The notes: a model not told the origin generated them from the sequence alone. A DNA stretch of 64,000 bases from Arcticibacterium sp964021845 (GCF_964021845.1 NZ_CAXHZC010000004.1:124001-188000), one strand, 5' to 3'. Positions 1-10,334 are shown, counted from the first letter of the stretch. A program made the numbers and translations.

Positions 1-2685
1 TATATAAACATGAAAGATGGTACTTTTCAAGATATGGCGAGTGACTATTTTAAGCATACAAGTAATTCTGCTATGGGAAATGATGTAGCCGATATCAATA
101 ATGATGGTTATTTAGATATGGTGGCTTTAGATATGTTGGCTAAAAACAATGAAAGGAAGAAGGTTTTAGCCGGACCAATGAATTACCAGCTTTTTATGTT
201 TAGTAATGAATTTGGATACACTTATCAGTATATGCGGAATACATTACAGCTAAATAATGGCGTAAATGAATTTAATAAACCTATGTTTAGTGAGATAAGC
301 TTTTTAGCTGGTTTTGCTGAAACAGACTGGAGTTGGACACCTTCTTTGGCTGATTTTGACAATGACGGTTATCGTGATTTGATAGTTACAAATGGCTTCC
401 CCAAAGATGTTACCGATAGAGACTTTATGGCTTATAGGCAGCAAGCTGAGTTTTTGGCCTCAAGACCTTACTTACTAGGGCAAATGCCAGAAGTTAAGAT
501 TAGTAATTACGCCTTTAGAAATAATGGAAATTTAGAATTTGAAGATGTTACCAAAGAATGGGGAATGGAAATCCCTTCTTTTTCCAATGGAGCTGTTTAT
601 GCAGATCTAGATAATGATGGAGATTTAGATTATGTGGTCAATAATATCGATGATGAAGCTTTTGTTTTTCGAAATAATCTAATTGAAAATAAAGAGGAGG
701 ACGTTCGTAATTATTTACGAGTTAAATGTATAGGTGATGGATTAAACATTAACGGTATTGGAGCGGTGGTACTGCTAGAGTTCGCTTCAGGAGAAAAGAT
801 GATTCATGAAAACATGCCTCAGCGTGGTTACCTTTCTAGTGTGGAGCCTACGCTTCATTTTGGATTGGGAGACAGGAAAGTGGTAAGCTTAAAGGTATTT
901 TGGCCAAATGGAAAAATGCAGCTAATAAACAATCCAGAGTTAAATCAAGTATTGGAAGTAAATGTGGTAGAAGCTAGCCTTTCTTCAGATTTCTCAAGAG
1001 TAGATAAAACGAATATTTATTTTGAAGATATTTCTGATAGTTTAAATATTTCCTACACCCATTTTGAAACTGACTTTATTGATTTTAACCTTCAAAATCT
1101 GATTCCATTTAAGCTTTCTGAGTCAGGTCCTGGTGTTTCTGTAGGAGACATAAACAGTGATGGCTTGGAGGACTTTTTTATTGGAGGTTCAAAAGGGCAA
1201 AGTGGAGTCTTTATGACACAAAAGGCTAATGGCGAATTTAACCGTACATACTTATTAGACGAAATTAAAGTACCGACTAAACTTGGAGAAGATTTAGGAA
1301 GTCTATTTTTTGATGCTGATGGTGATGGTGATTTGGATCTGTACATATGCAAAGGTGGAACAGAGTCTGCTAAATATGAATCAAGCTATCAAGACCAATT
1401 ATTTTTAAACGATGGGAGTGGGAATTTCACATTGACCACAAGCAGTTTACCAGACTTTACAATAAGTACTTCATGCGTAAGAGGAACAGATTACGATAAT
1501 GATGGAGATTTAGACCTATTTGTGGCAGGGAGGTCTGTGCCTTCGGAATATCCAAAATTTGAAACTTCAAAAATCCTTAGAAATGACTCTAGAGGAGGTC
1601 AGGTAAGTTTTACTGATGTGACTGATGAAATAGCCCCAGGTTTTAATAATGTAGGGCTAATCTGCGATATTCTATTGACAGATTTTGATAATGATGGTCA
1701 AACCGACGCTGTTTTAATAGGGGAATGGAGTGAAATCATTTTTATGAAAAATGAAAACGGGAAATTCAGCAAGGCTCAGAATACCGGACTAGAAGGATTA
1801 AAAGGAATTTGGACTTCTATTAATGGAGCCGATTTTGACCAAGATGGCGACATTGATTACGTAGTGGGAAATATTGGTGAAAATTCATTGATGAAGGGTA
1901 CTGAAAAGGAGCCAACTATGATAGTGGCAAAAGACTTTGACAACAATGGTAATTATGATATCATTCCTTTTGTATACTTCAATACTGAAAGTGGAGAAAG
2001 AAAGTTAGTGCCTTATAATGGTCGTGATGATGTAAATAAGCAGCTTAATGTTATTAGGACTCGTTTTGTGTCATATAAAGATTTTACATTGGCTAATATG
2101 GATAATCTGCTAACTGCTGAAGAAAAAAAGGATGCTCAAGTATTGACACTTAATTGCTCCTCTTCTATTTATATAGAAAATCGAGGAAATGGGAAATTTA
2201 GTTACAAAAAACTTCCAAGAAGGGCCCAGTTTAGTCAAGTTAACGGGATTCAAATTCAAGATTTTGACCAAGACGGTTATGAGGATATAGTTTTATCTGG
2301 AAATAACTATGGTAACGAACCTATTGGAGGGCGATATGATGCTTCAAATGGTTTGTTTTTAAAAGGTGATGGTCATGGAAATTTTGAAGATAAAATGAAT
2401 ACTGGTTTTTATGTAGCTCAAAATGCTAAGGCATCGGCATATATGTTTGATGCTTCGGGTCAAATGTTGCTCTTGGCTTCGCAAAATCGTGGCCCTCTGA
2501 AGGTTTTCAAAACGGAAGTGGAAAGGGCTGATATTGGTATAACAGCAAAGCATAAATATTTAACTTATGAGTTTAATGGGAAAACAGTGAAGAAGGAGAT
2601 TTACGCAGGCTCTTCTTATTTGAGTCAATCTAGTAGGAATGTTTCTCTTCCTAATGGAGCCAATAATATCAAGCTTTATGAATAG
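1..2685 (+). CDS. FG-GAP/VCBS repeat protein with ASPIC/UnbV domain (5' partial)
   Basis: The frame is open to the left edge: codons before the first ATG at 10 are coding, so the true start and signal peptide lie outside the window. The product is a beta-propeller type surface or secreted protein of the CRTAC1-like group. At least nine calcium-binding FG-GAP motifs of the form D-x-[DN]-x-DG-x-x-D are visible, for example DINNDGYLDM, DLDNDGDLDY, DADGDGDLDL and DFDQDGYEDI. An ASPIC/UnbV domain lies around residues 248-320 of the visible part (core GAVVLLEFASGEK, then HFGLGD and WPNG). Its last codons overlap the start of the next gene, so the two are probably translated together. Substrate and partner are not readable from sequence; such proteins in Bacteroidota often sit near carbohydrate uptake loci. 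Confidence 0.85.
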   Translation, partial: YINMKDGTFQDMASDYFKHTSNSAMGNDVADINNDGYLDMVALDMLAKNNERKKVLAGPMNYQLFMFSNEFGYTYQYMRNTLQLNNGVNEFNKPMFSEISFLAGFAETDWSWTPSLADFDNDGYRDLIVTNGFPKDVTDRDFMAYRQQAEFLASRPYLLGQMPEVKISNYAFRNNGNLEFEDVTKEWGMEIPSFSNGAVYADLDNDGDLDYVVNNIDDEAFVFRNNLIENKEEDVRNYLRVKCIGDGLNINGIGAVVLLEFASGEKMIHENMPQRGYLSSVEPTLHFGLGDRKVVSLKVFWPNGKMQLINNPELNQVLEVNVVEASLSSDFSRVDKTNIYFEDISDSLNISYTHFETDFIDFNLQNLIPFKLSESGPGVSVGDINSDGLEDFFIGGSKGQSGVFMTQKANGEFNRTYLLDEIKVPTKLGEDLGSLFFDADGDGDLDLYICKGGTESAKYESSYQDQLFLNDGSGNFTLTTSSLPDFTISTSCVRGTDYDNDGDLDLFVAGRSVPSEYPKFETSKILRNDSRGGQVSFTDVTDEIAPGFNNVGLICDILLTDFDNDGQTDAVLIGEWSEIIFMKNENGKFSKAQNTGLEGLKGIWTSINGADFDQDGDIDYVVGNIGENSLMKGTEKEPTMIVAKDFDNNGNYDIIPFVYFNTESGERKLVPYNGRDDVNKQLNVIRTRFVSYKDFTLANMDNLLTAEEKKDAQVLTLNCSSSIYIENRGNGKFSYKKLPRRAQFSQVNGIQIQDFDQDGYEDIVLSGNNYGNEPIGGRYDASNGLFLKGDGHGNFEDKMNTGFYVAQNAKASAYMFDASGQMLLLASQNRGPLKVFKTEVERADIGITAKHKYLTYEFNGKTVKKEIYAGSSYLSQSSRNVSLPNGANNIKLYE

Positions 2686-4135
2686 GCTTTTAGGCATTGT
2701 TTTTTTGTTTTTATTAATCTCTTGTGGAAATAAAGAGGAGCAAGGTGAGCCTGTTACGTCTAACAAAAGTGGCGAAGAACTAGCCAAAGTTTATTGTGCT
2801 AGTTGCCATGCATTTCCTAAACCAGAGATGTTGCCAAGGAATATTTGGTTAAAAAAAGTATTGCCAAATATGGCTTTAAGGACTGGCAATGGAGATTTAA
2901 TGAAAGAGTTACTTTCCTTATCTGACGAAGATAGAATGTATATGCTCCAAGCCGGTTTTTATCCTCAAAAACCAATGATGACTAAGGAGGATTGGGATAA
3001 AATAGTAAAATATTATGAACTAGAATCTCTTGAGAGTATTGATTCTACTTTCGACCAACCAGAGGTCACAGGCGGTTTGCCTTACTTTAAAACCGAACAA
3101 CAAGCTATCGACTCCAAAAATATTGTGATGGCACAATGGGATGATAAGGAGCAGAAATTCTATGTGTCAACCAGTAATAGGCTGTTTTCAATAGATAAAA
3201 ATAAAGAGGCAAAGGAAGAAATAAGTGAAACTAAAAGTCCAATAGTAAAGTATAGACATCATAAAGACTATGGTAAAGTACTTCTAGAAATAGGGCACTT
3301 AAACCCTAAGGATTTACCATTAGGAGCTTTGAAAGTAAAAGATACTGGAGAAGTTTTACTGGATAAAATGGCAAGGCCGGTTGATTTTTTAATAGAAGAT
3401 ATAAATCAAGATGGTGTAGACGATTTTCTAGTGGCAAATTTTGGCTATCATTTAGGTGATTTAAGTTGGTATGATGGGAGAGATTTCAAACAGCATATAC
3501 TTTCAAATGAACCTGGAGCTAGGAAACTATATTATGTAGATTTGGATAGAGACGGCAAGAAAGATATTGTGTCTTTAATGACACAAGGAAAGGAACAGGT
3601 TGTTTTGTATAAAAACCTAGGTAAAGGGAGATACAAGGAAAAGGTACTTCTTAGTTTTCCTCCGTATCATGGTAGTAGTTATTTCGTACTAAAAGATATG
3701 GATGCCGATGGAGATTTAGATATAGTTTACACCAATGGTGATAATGCAGATTTGTCAATAGTATTTAAATATTACCATGGAGTCCATATTTATACCAACA
3801 CTAAAGGTAATTTCAAAGAAACTTATTTTTATGCTATTAATGGGGCTTCTAAAGTTTGTGTAGAAGATTTTAATAAAGATTCTAATTTGGACTTAGCAGT
3901 TATTTCATACTTCCCAAAGGCTACAGAAAGTGAAGGTTTCTTGTATTTTGAAGGGACTGATGAACATGGTTTTCAGGTTTATTCAGAACCGACATTGTCT
4001 AAAGAAAAGTGGCTTACTATAGACACAGGGGATTTAGATAATGATGGCTACAAAGAAATTATTCTTGGCGGTTTTGATAGGGGAGTTGAAAAGAAAAAAA
4101 TGGTATACCTCCTGAAAAATACCAGTAAACCCTAG
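2678..4135 (+). CDS. FG-GAP repeat lipoprotein with a c-type haem motif
   Basis: The start at 2678 is chosen because it gives a lipoprotein signal ending in LLISC (Cys16) and overlaps the upstream stop by 8 bases; an earlier in-frame start at 2639 only adds residues before the signal. A single CASCH motif (Cys40, Cys43, His44), in the setting AKVYCASCHAFPKPE, looks like a covalent haem c site followed by a short cytochrome-like helix region. The rest carries FG-GAP style repeats (DINQDGVDD, DLDRDGKKD, DMDADGDLD, DFNKDSNLD, DLDNDGYKE) expected to fold as a propeller. The combination suggests a membrane-anchored periplasmic or surface redox protein working with the upstream protein. It ends against the receptor gene on the other strand, the two stop codons sharing a CTAG. 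Confidence 0.82.
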   Translation: MNRLLGIVFLFLLISCGNKEEQGEPVTSNKSGEELAKVYCASCHAFPKPEMLPRNIWLKKVLPNMALRTGNGDLMKELLSLSDEDRMYMLQAGFYPQKPMMTKEDWDKIVKYYELESLESIDSTFDQPEVTGGLPYFKTEQQAIDSKNIVMAQWDDKEQKFYVSTSNRLFSIDKNKEAKEEISETKSPIVKYRHHKDYGKVLLEIGHLNPKDLPLGALKVKDTGEVLLDKMARPVDFLIEDINQDGVDDFLVANFGYHLGDLSWYDGRDFKQHILSNEPGARKLYYVDLDRDGKKDIVSLMTQGKEQVVLYKNLGKGRYKEKVLLSFPPYHGSSYFVLKDMDADGDLDIVYTNGDNADLSIVFKYYHGVHIYTNTKGNFKETYFYAINGASKVCVEDFNKDSNLDLAVISYFPKATESEGFLYFEGTDEHGFQVYSEPTLSKEKWLTIDTGDLDNDGYKEIILGGFDRGVEKKKMVYLLKNTSKP

Positions 4136-6513
4136 TAATTAAACTTAAATTTATAGGCTAAAGAAAGAATGGGTGCTCCAAAAATGGTTAGTTTATAAGG
4201 CTTGGACGCATTTCCCAAAGGTCGGAAAAATACAGAATAGGCATTTTTTCTTGCGTAAAGGTTATAAATAGTAAACGCAAAGTTTCCTTTAAACTTCCTA
4301 TTTCTCATGTTGGGATTATAAATATTCCATGCAAAATCAAGGCGGTGATAATCTGGCAAACGGTTGTTGTTTCTTAAAAAGTAGAAAGGTAAGACCTGAT
4401 TGCTATATTTAATATAACCTTCTGGAGAAGTAAAAGGTCTTCCAGTGGAATAAGTAAAGTTAAATGAGAAATCGTGATGAACCCCCTGATTTATTATTAG
4501 TGCGGCGTTTACGGTATGCGGTCTGTCATAATTTGCCGCATATTTTTGACCGAAATTAACTCTTTGACTAAGCAATGGACCCTCATCTACCTGGTTTAGA
4601 GAGCGAGCATAGGTGTAGTTTATCCAACCAGTAAATTCACCTTTCTTTTTTGATATCATTAGCTCAGTACCATAAGAAGAGTTAACCCCTTGTAGTATTT
4701 CTGTTTCTGGCGTTGGGTTTAGCAAGAAATCGGCTCCGGGTTTATAGTCAATGATGTTATTTGTTTTCCTATAATAAGCTTCTATAGAAACCTCGTAAAT
4801 ATTGCCTGATAAGTTTTTAAAGTAGCCTAGGGAGGCCAATTGACTCACTTGAGGTTTTATATTCAAGTCAGAAAGTTTCCATCTTGAGGTGGGAATAGGA
4901 GTAGTGGTGTTTGAGATTACTTGCAAGTATTGTCTTGCCAAATTATAGCCTCCCTTTATACTGCTGCTTTCGTTCAGTAAATAGCTAAAGCCTATTCGAG
5001 GCTCTAATCCCCCATAACTTTGGGCTACTTCACCTTTGTTATATTGGATTGTTTCTAGCACTGAAATTTGATTTTTAGGTTCGTTTTCTTTGTAAATATT
5101 TACGGCTGAAGGTCCCATGGATAAGTAATGTGAGTATCGTAAGCCCAATGAGATTTTGGCTTTTGAGTTTAGTTCAATTACATCTTCAAAGCTAGCTCCA
5201 AGTTCTATTCCGTTCTCAATGGGGGTAGTGATAGCCAATACGCTTTCGCTAGTTCCAGGAACTATTTCACCAGGGTTTATAGAGTATCTAATAGCGTCTA
5301 TGCCAATCTCAAAATTATGCTTGCCCTCATAAATGTTGAGGTTAGACTTTAGCTGTTTATAATCTATATTCTGCTTTATCTTTACTACGTTTTTACTATT
5401 AAGTTCTGGCAGTAAAGTGTTTGGTTGATAATTTGAGCTTACTAAAGTGGTTTGGATATTAGCTTTACTGCTTATGTTATAAAACCACTTCCCAGAAAAA
5501 TTAGCTGTTTCATATTGAAATTGAGAAGATGAGGCGTTGATATTCCCAATGGTTCCTAATATTTCTGTCTGAAAAAAATCATAGCTATAATAGGTAGAAA
5601 GTGAAAGTGTATTTTTGTCATTAATTTGATAAAATAATTTGGCTGCTCCATCTGCAAACTTTGCCTTTAGGTCTTTTAATTGGTCGGAGACGATGGGGAA
5701 TAAGAAGTCGTTAAAGGAGCCTCTCCCAGCCACTAATAGGGCTATTTTTTTCTTAACTATAGGGATTTCAGCCATAAGTTTATTTGAAACAAAACTAATT
5801 CCACCTTGCATTTTAAACTTATCCATAGAAGGGTTAGCCAACTTTATGTCTAATATACCGGCTGTTCTTCCACCATATCTTGCAGGAACATTTCCTTTGT
5901 AGAGGTCAAATGATGTGATGGCCTCAGAAGGGAAGGCAGAAAATAGACCGAACATGTGCGTAGGGTTAAAAATGGGTGCATCTTCTAGCAGCATAAGATT
6001 TTGGTCTGTGGTACCTCCTCTTACATTTACTCCGTTTGAGGCCTCACCTACACTTGATATACCAGGTAGCATTTGCAATCCCTTTAATAAATCCACTTCA
6101 CCAAGGGCTGAAGGCAGTTTTTCTACCGTTTTCATGCTAAGGGTACTTAAACCCATGATAGGTCTTCTGACGGTTTGGTTTTCAACGCCACTGACAATAA
6201 TCTCCTGAAGTGTATTTTCAACTAGTTTTAATTCTATATCGAGGTCATTGAGCGGAAGTGTTACTTCTCTTCTAAAAGGTACATATCCTACATACCTCAC
6301 TGTAATAACTACAGTTTTTCGGGGTAGAACAAAAGTGAAATTTCCATTTGAATCAGTAAAGTCTGCTTGGTCTCCGTAGTCTATGCTTACTGTAGCTCCA
6401 ATTAATGGCTCTTTTTCTACATCATCTTTTACTGTTCCTTTGAGTATATAAGTTTTTTGAGAATGAGCAATGCCTAGAGTTAGGCAGAGTAAGAGGGTAG
6501 TTATGTATTTCAT
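4132..6513 (-). CDS. TonB-dependent outer membrane receptor
   Basis: This is an outer membrane beta-barrel transporter of 793 residues energised by TonB. A signal peptide (residues 1-19, ending AHSQ) is followed by a carboxypeptidase-regulatory-like domain (about 22-105, KGTVKDDVEKEPLIGATVSI) and a plug domain (about 120-230, with the motifs LLKGLQMLPGI, VNVRGGTTDQN and YGGRTAGILDI). The rest is barrel, ending in the aromatic LAYKFKFNY. No SusD partner is present; instead it lies 4 bases downstream of a DUF4249 lipoprotein, and the two form one operon. DUF4249 proteins regularly accompany receptors of this kind, so the pair probably imports or senses one substrate, which cannot be named. The length is normal for the short CarboxypepD-plug receptor group. 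Confidence 0.92.
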   Translation of the reverse strand: MKYITTLLLCLTLGIAHSQKTYILKGTVKDDVEKEPLIGATVSIDYGDQADFTDSNGNFTFVLPRKTVVITVRYVGYVPFRREVTLPLNDLDIELKLVENTLQEIIVSGVENQTVRRPIMGLSTLSMKTVEKLPSALGEVDLLKGLQMLPGISSVGEASNGVNVRGGTTDQNLMLLEDAPIFNPTHMFGLFSAFPSEAITSFDLYKGNVPARYGGRTAGILDIKLANPSMDKFKMQGGISFVSNKLMAEIPIVKKKIALLVAGRGSFNDFLFPIVSDQLKDLKAKFADGAAKLFYQINDKNTLSLSTYYSYDFFQTEILGTIGNINASSSQFQYETANFSGKWFYNISSKANIQTTLVSSNYQPNTLLPELNSKNVVKIKQNIDYKQLKSNLNIYEGKHNFEIGIDAIRYSINPGEIVPGTSESVLAITTPIENGIELGASFEDVIELNSKAKISLGLRYSHYLSMGPSAVNIYKENEPKNQISVLETIQYNKGEVAQSYGGLEPRIGFSYLLNESSSIKGGYNLARQYLQVISNTTTPIPTSRWKLSDLNIKPQVSQLASLGYFKNLSGNIYEVSIEAYYRKTNNIIDYKPGADFLLNPTPETEILQGVNSSYGTELMISKKKGEFTGWINYTYARSLNQVDEGPLLSQRVNFGQKYAANYDRPHTVNAALIINQGVHHDFSFNFTYSTGRPFTSPEGYIKYSNQVLPFYFLRNNNRLPDYHRLDFAWNIYNPNMRNRKFKGNFAFTIYNLYARKNAYSVFFRPLGNASKPYKLTIFGAPILSLAYKFKFNY

Positions 6514-6517
6514 GGGA

Positions 6518-7687
6518 TTAATTTTGGCGAGCGGTAAACCAGCCTTCAGGTTGGTTTACTGTTCGTGTGTCACTATTTATGCAGGGAGCTAAAGGAGGTC
6601 TGCTTGTATCAGCAGGGTTTACTGGTTCTGGGTTAACTTTGCGTCCGCCCAAAAGGCCAATAGCCGGAAGAGTTCCAGGAATATCTTGTTTATCTAACCA
6701 ATATAATTGCTTATCTACCGCAGCTACAATGAAATAACCACCTATGGCTTGCTTTATGTCATCTTTGCTATTAATGTTTCCCGCTAATGTTGCTGGAGGG
6801 GTATCTGCAAGTCCCCCGGTATTTTGTCCTTGAGATTCGACTAGTCTTAGGTAATCGTAAACATTATTATTTATAGCATATTGTCGGATTTCTATTAAGG
6901 CTCCTACTTTTTGATAAACCGGTATTTCAGCAACTTGCCGTCCAATAATTTCTCTTCCATTTGAGAATTGATCATTCATGACGTTTATTTTGCTAGCAGA
7001 GATTATTTCCCAACAAAGAGCATCGCATCGGTAATCATAAATAACATCTCTATCTCTACTTAATGGTCTACATTCTCCTAATGGACCAGTACTGGCATCA
7101 TTATAATACAAAGCTCTATCACAGGTTTGACAGTACGTTTGTTGCTCGTAAAGTACCCAATCCCACATATAGAAATCTATTGTAGACTCTTCGTCTTTGG
7201 TGTCAATGTATACATACTGACCAGGAAGTGTCTCCTCAGGTAATTTTATAGCCCTTTCATCAAAAGCATGATATACTTTATTGATTTTAGAAGCAGGGTT
7301 CATTTTTTCCAAGTTTGATTCAAATAGGAGTCCATTGGCAAGAGTGAAAACTAATTGGTATGAGCTTCCTACTTCTCCCTTAAATTCAGATGGGAATTTA
7401 TAGATGCCAGAGGACGTTTCGGTTAATGAGACGTCGGTCTCCCCATTAACTATCACTTTAACCGTTGCTCCCGATACAGGTACATAAGTAGGAAAAGAAG
7501 TTGAAACCGGTTTTGAAAGAGTAAGTTTTACATAATTACTAGAAGTGTTATCTGTTAATCTTCCATCTACTATATAAATGGTTTCGCTAGCTGGAAAGGC
7601 TTTGTCAAATGGTTCTACACAAGAAATAGCCGTTAGCATGATGGCCAAAAATGCCCTTTTAAGAAGGGATAGTATTTTGAGGCTCAT
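6518..7687 (-). CDS. DUF4249 domain lipoprotein
   Basis: This protein has 389 residues with a lipoprotein signal ending in TAISC (Cys23), so it is probably anchored in the outer membrane. After it comes the typical DUF4249 opening (VEPFDKAFP, then YIVDGRLTDNT and VKLTLSKPV) and an Ig-like region (VSGATVKVIVNGE). A cysteine-rich stretch around residues 180-225 (CQTCDR, GECRPLS, CDALCWE) probably makes disulfides. It is the first gene of an operon with the TonB-dependent receptor, only 4 bases apart; in many genomes the receptor comes first. A -7 type box lies at 7841-7848 about 150 bases upstream. The function is accessory to the receptor by association; no catalytic motif is seen. Confidence 0.85.
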   Translation of the reverse strand: MSLKILSLLKRAFLAIMLTAISCVEPFDKAFPASETIYIVDGRLTDNTSSNYVKLTLSKPVSTSFPTYVPVSGATVKVIVNGETDVSLTETSSGIYKFPSEFKGEVGSSYQLVFTLANGLLFESNLEKMNPASKINKVYHAFDERAIKLPEETLPGQYVYIDTKDEESTIDFYMWDWVLYEQQTYCQTCDRALYYNDASTGPLGECRPLSRDRDVIYDYRCDALCWEIISASKINVMNDQFSNGREIIGRQVAEIPVYQKVGALIEIRQYAINNNVYDYLRLVESQGQNTGGLADTPPATLAGNINSKDDIKQAIGGYFIVAAVDKQLYWLDKQDIPGTLPAIGLLGGRKVNPEPVNPADTSRPPLAPCINSDTRTVNQPEGWFTARQN

Positions 7688-7840
7688 TAAGATTTTACTT
7701 TTATGTATGGGTTGAAATTCTAATATAGAGATTTAAATAAATAAACATGAATCTATTAGAGGGATAGTTTTTAATTATCTACTAATCAGCCTTTTTTGTC
7801 GTTTATTAAGCTTGTGATTATTTTTTTTATATAGGTATTG

Positions 7841-7848
7841 CAAACTTA
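7841..7848 (-). promoter_or_regulatory. Candidate -7 box for the DUF4249-receptor operon
   Basis: Reads TAAGTTTG on the minus strand, matching the Bacteroidota primary-sigma -7 pattern TAnnTTTG. No clear -33 TTTG at the usual distance. A start here would leave a leader of roughly 145 bases. Confidence 0.35.
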
Positions 7849-7924
7849 GTTTTAGAATTATTGACCGATTAATAATATTCTGAGAGACTATCGGTAAATT
7901 ATTTCTGAAATATTTTGGCATGAC

Positions 7925-7932
7925 TATCTTTG
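7925..7932 (+). promoter_or_regulatory. Candidate -7 box that decides the esterase start
   Basis: TATCTTTG matches TAnnTTTG. It lies inside the longest open frame that starts at 7920, so a transcript from here would begin near 7939. That makes the ATG at 7956, which opens a clean signal peptide, the likely start. Confidence 0.42.
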
Positions 7933-7955
7933 AGCTGAATATAGACATATTAGCA

Positions 7956-10310
7956 ATGAAGCTCCCACATATACTGACTTTTTTATTTTTGTTTTTAGAA
8001 AGTAACCTACTCTTTGCTCAGGTTACCTTTACTGAATTCCCAGAGGATATGCAGCTTTATTCTCGAAATGAGAGTAATACGGCACTTGTAGATATTACAG
8101 GAATAGTTCAGGATTCAGATTATGAGCAAGCGGTAGTTAAGCTATTTTCGGAAGATAATCTTTCTTCCACGTTTGTTGTAGATGATTTGAAAGCTGGTTT
8201 AGACCTTAGCTTTCAGATTCCTATTGAAGCTCAATTGACCGAATATACTTTAGAGTTTTGGTTAAAAAAGTCAAATGATTCTTTATTGGTTAAATCCGCC
8301 CAAAAGGTACTTTGTGGAGATACATTTATTATCTACGGACAATCCAATGCAGTTTCTTATGCGAATTACTTGGTACTAAATGATAGTATTTCAAAGAAGT
8401 ATACTAGAAATTATACGCATTATTTGAATAATTCTCACAGTACCGATGGATGGCATGATGCCACTTTTCCTGAAGTGGGTACTCTAGGGAAATGGTTTAT
8501 CAAAAACTTTACAGAAAAAGAGAAAATCCCCATTTTGGTGATTAACGCCGCACTGGGTGGGACAGACCTGAAGTATCTGTCTCAAAGAAATCCGGATTTT
8601 TTGTATGACGTTCACACACCATATGGTTTGATGCTGAAAAGGGTTTTTGATAGTAAAGTGAAATCTATCAAAGGTTTTATTTTTCTACAAGGAGAAGCTG
8701 AAGCAAACACCAGTCTACAAAGTGTAGATGAATACCCAGCATTGTTTGATACTTTTAAGAAGAATTTAAGCCTAGATGTTCCTCCAATAGATAGGTATTA
8801 TGTATATCAATTAGGCATAATGAATACGCATGCTCTCTGGGAGGCAGGAAAACTAAGAGAGTTTAAAAGGCAGCTAACTAGAGTTTATGATGATGTTTCT
8901 GTGGTGCCAGCTACTGGATTTGGCTTTTGGGATTTTGATGGCTTACACTATAGTTTAGGCGGTTACGGTATCATTGCTAAATGGCTTTTTAATAGTTATT
9001 TGGCTTTTGAAAAGGGTGAGAAGAAGTTTGAGACCCCAGACTTACAGAAGCTTATAAATCTAAAAGATGAGAATAGGTTAAAGCTGGTTTTTAATCAAGA
9101 AATAACTGTAAAAGATAGTATTAATTTTGGATACTATTCAAGCCTGATGAGAGACCATTTCTATGCAGGGCGTGTATCTGGTTTTATAAATGGTATAGAG
9201 CGTGAAGGAAAAAACCTTTATTTAAGGTATGACAATCTACCAACTAATAGTTTGACTTATTTACCTGGCTTTTTTAGTGACCCAGAGGGTAAGCCTTATG
9301 GAGGACCTTTTATTAAAAATAGGCTGGGTACCCCAGCTCTTACATTTTATGAAGTTGAAATTCAGGATGAATTGCCTAAACCAATAATTGACAAGTCTGT
9401 TTCTGAGGGAAGTGTTGTTCAACTTTTTATTAATGAGGCTAGGGCTAAAGAATGTAAAGAATGTGAGCTTGAAATAAGTTATTTGACTGATAATGGTCGT
9501 GTTTTTCTGAAATCTATACCTAGCGAAAACTTAAAAATTGATTTACCAAAGACGGATTTTGAAAACTTGGATGAAAGCAATGTGCTAATCCTAAGATACA
9601 GCAATTCGCTGTCTGAATCTGCAGTTATGGCTTATAGTTTAAGTGGGGAAGAAATTTTAGATGCGGATGAAGATGGTATTCCTGATAACTGGGATAATTG
9701 TAACGAGACCAAGAATTTCGAACAAACTGATTTTGATAAGGATGGAATAGGCGACTCTTGTGATTCAGATGCCGATGGCGATTTAGTGCCCGATCAAGAG
9801 GATAATTGTTTGTTTCAATCGAACCCGCAAGAGCCGGAACTAGTCATAATCGATAGTAATAAAATATATTCAACTTTGACTGCCACTCAATACCATTGGG
9901 TAGTTAATGGAGTATATAGCGAGACTACAAATGACAATTTATATATAGTACGAGACTCTTCAGAATATGCAGTATTTATAGCGGATAAATATGGTTGTAA
10001 TAGCGTTGTTTCAGAAGGTTTAAGAGTATTTACTCCAGACGAAATTCTTCTGTTGGGAAGTCAGGAGGGCTTAAGTTCAATAGTTTATCCAATACCAACG
10101 CAATACAGGTTGAATTATATATCAGCTCACAAAGACCTACACAGAGCAGAACTTTATACCATGAGTGGGAAACTATTGACAAGCTATAGACTAAACGGTG
10201 ATGAAGGGCAGCTTTATTTAAACAAAGTAAGCGATGGTACTTACCTGTTAGTTTTCTATGATAGTTCGAATAAGATCCTCTTTAGCCGAAAGATAGTTAA
10301 GAGAAATTAA
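7956..10310 (+). CDS. Secreted SASA-family esterase with thrombospondin-3 repeats and T9SS sorting tail
   Basis: The start at 7956 gives a signal peptide of 22 residues ending LLFAQ. The catalytic part resembles sialate O-acetylesterase (SASA, SGNH-like): the nucleophile block is GQSNAVS, followed by NAALGGTD, LQGEAEAN and the Asp/His block DGLHYSLGG. This suggests removal of acetyl groups from polysaccharide or sialic acid. Around 9657-9830 come calcium-binding thrombospondin type 3 repeats (DADEDGIPDNWDNC, DFDKDGIGDSCDSDADGD). The last 75 or so residues have the form of a type A T9SS C-terminal domain (YPIPTQYRLNYIS, LYTMSGKLL, DGTYLLVFYD, ending KIVKRN), so it is predicted to cross the outer membrane by T9SS and be attached outside. 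Substrate unknown. Confidence 0.85.
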   Translation: MKLPHILTFLFLFLESNLLFAQVTFTEFPEDMQLYSRNESNTALVDITGIVQDSDYEQAVVKLFSEDNLSSTFVVDDLKAGLDLSFQIPIEAQLTEYTLEFWLKKSNDSLLVKSAQKVLCGDTFIIYGQSNAVSYANYLVLNDSISKKYTRNYTHYLNNSHSTDGWHDATFPEVGTLGKWFIKNFTEKEKIPILVINAALGGTDLKYLSQRNPDFLYDVHTPYGLMLKRVFDSKVKSIKGFIFLQGEAEANTSLQSVDEYPALFDTFKKNLSLDVPPIDRYYVYQLGIMNTHALWEAGKLREFKRQLTRVYDDVSVVPATGFGFWDFDGLHYSLGGYGIIAKWLFNSYLAFEKGEKKFETPDLQKLINLKDENRLKLVFNQEITVKDSINFGYYSSLMRDHFYAGRVSGFINGIEREGKNLYLRYDNLPTNSLTYLPGFFSDPEGKPYGGPFIKNRLGTPALTFYEVEIQDELPKPIIDKSVSEGSVVQLFINEARAKECKECELEISYLTDNGRVFLKSIPSENLKIDLPKTDFENLDESNVLILRYSNSLSESAVMAYSLSGEEILDADEDGIPDNWDNCNETKNFEQTDFDKDGIGDSCDSDADGDLVPDQEDNCLFQSNPQEPELVIIDSNKIYSTLTATQYHWVVNGVYSETTNDNLYIVRDSSEYAVFIADKYGCNSVVSEGLRVFTPDEILLLGSQEGLSSIVYPIPTQYRLNYISAHKDLHRAELYTMSGKLLTSYRLNGDEGQLYLNKVSDGTYLLVFYDSSNKILFSRKIVKRN

Positions 10311-10334
10311 GAGTGACGCTTGCGGTAAAGACAT

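Noticed and set aside
4132..7687. SusCD polysaccharide utilisation locus
   Set aside because: The receptor lacks a SusD partner and is paired with DUF4249 instead.
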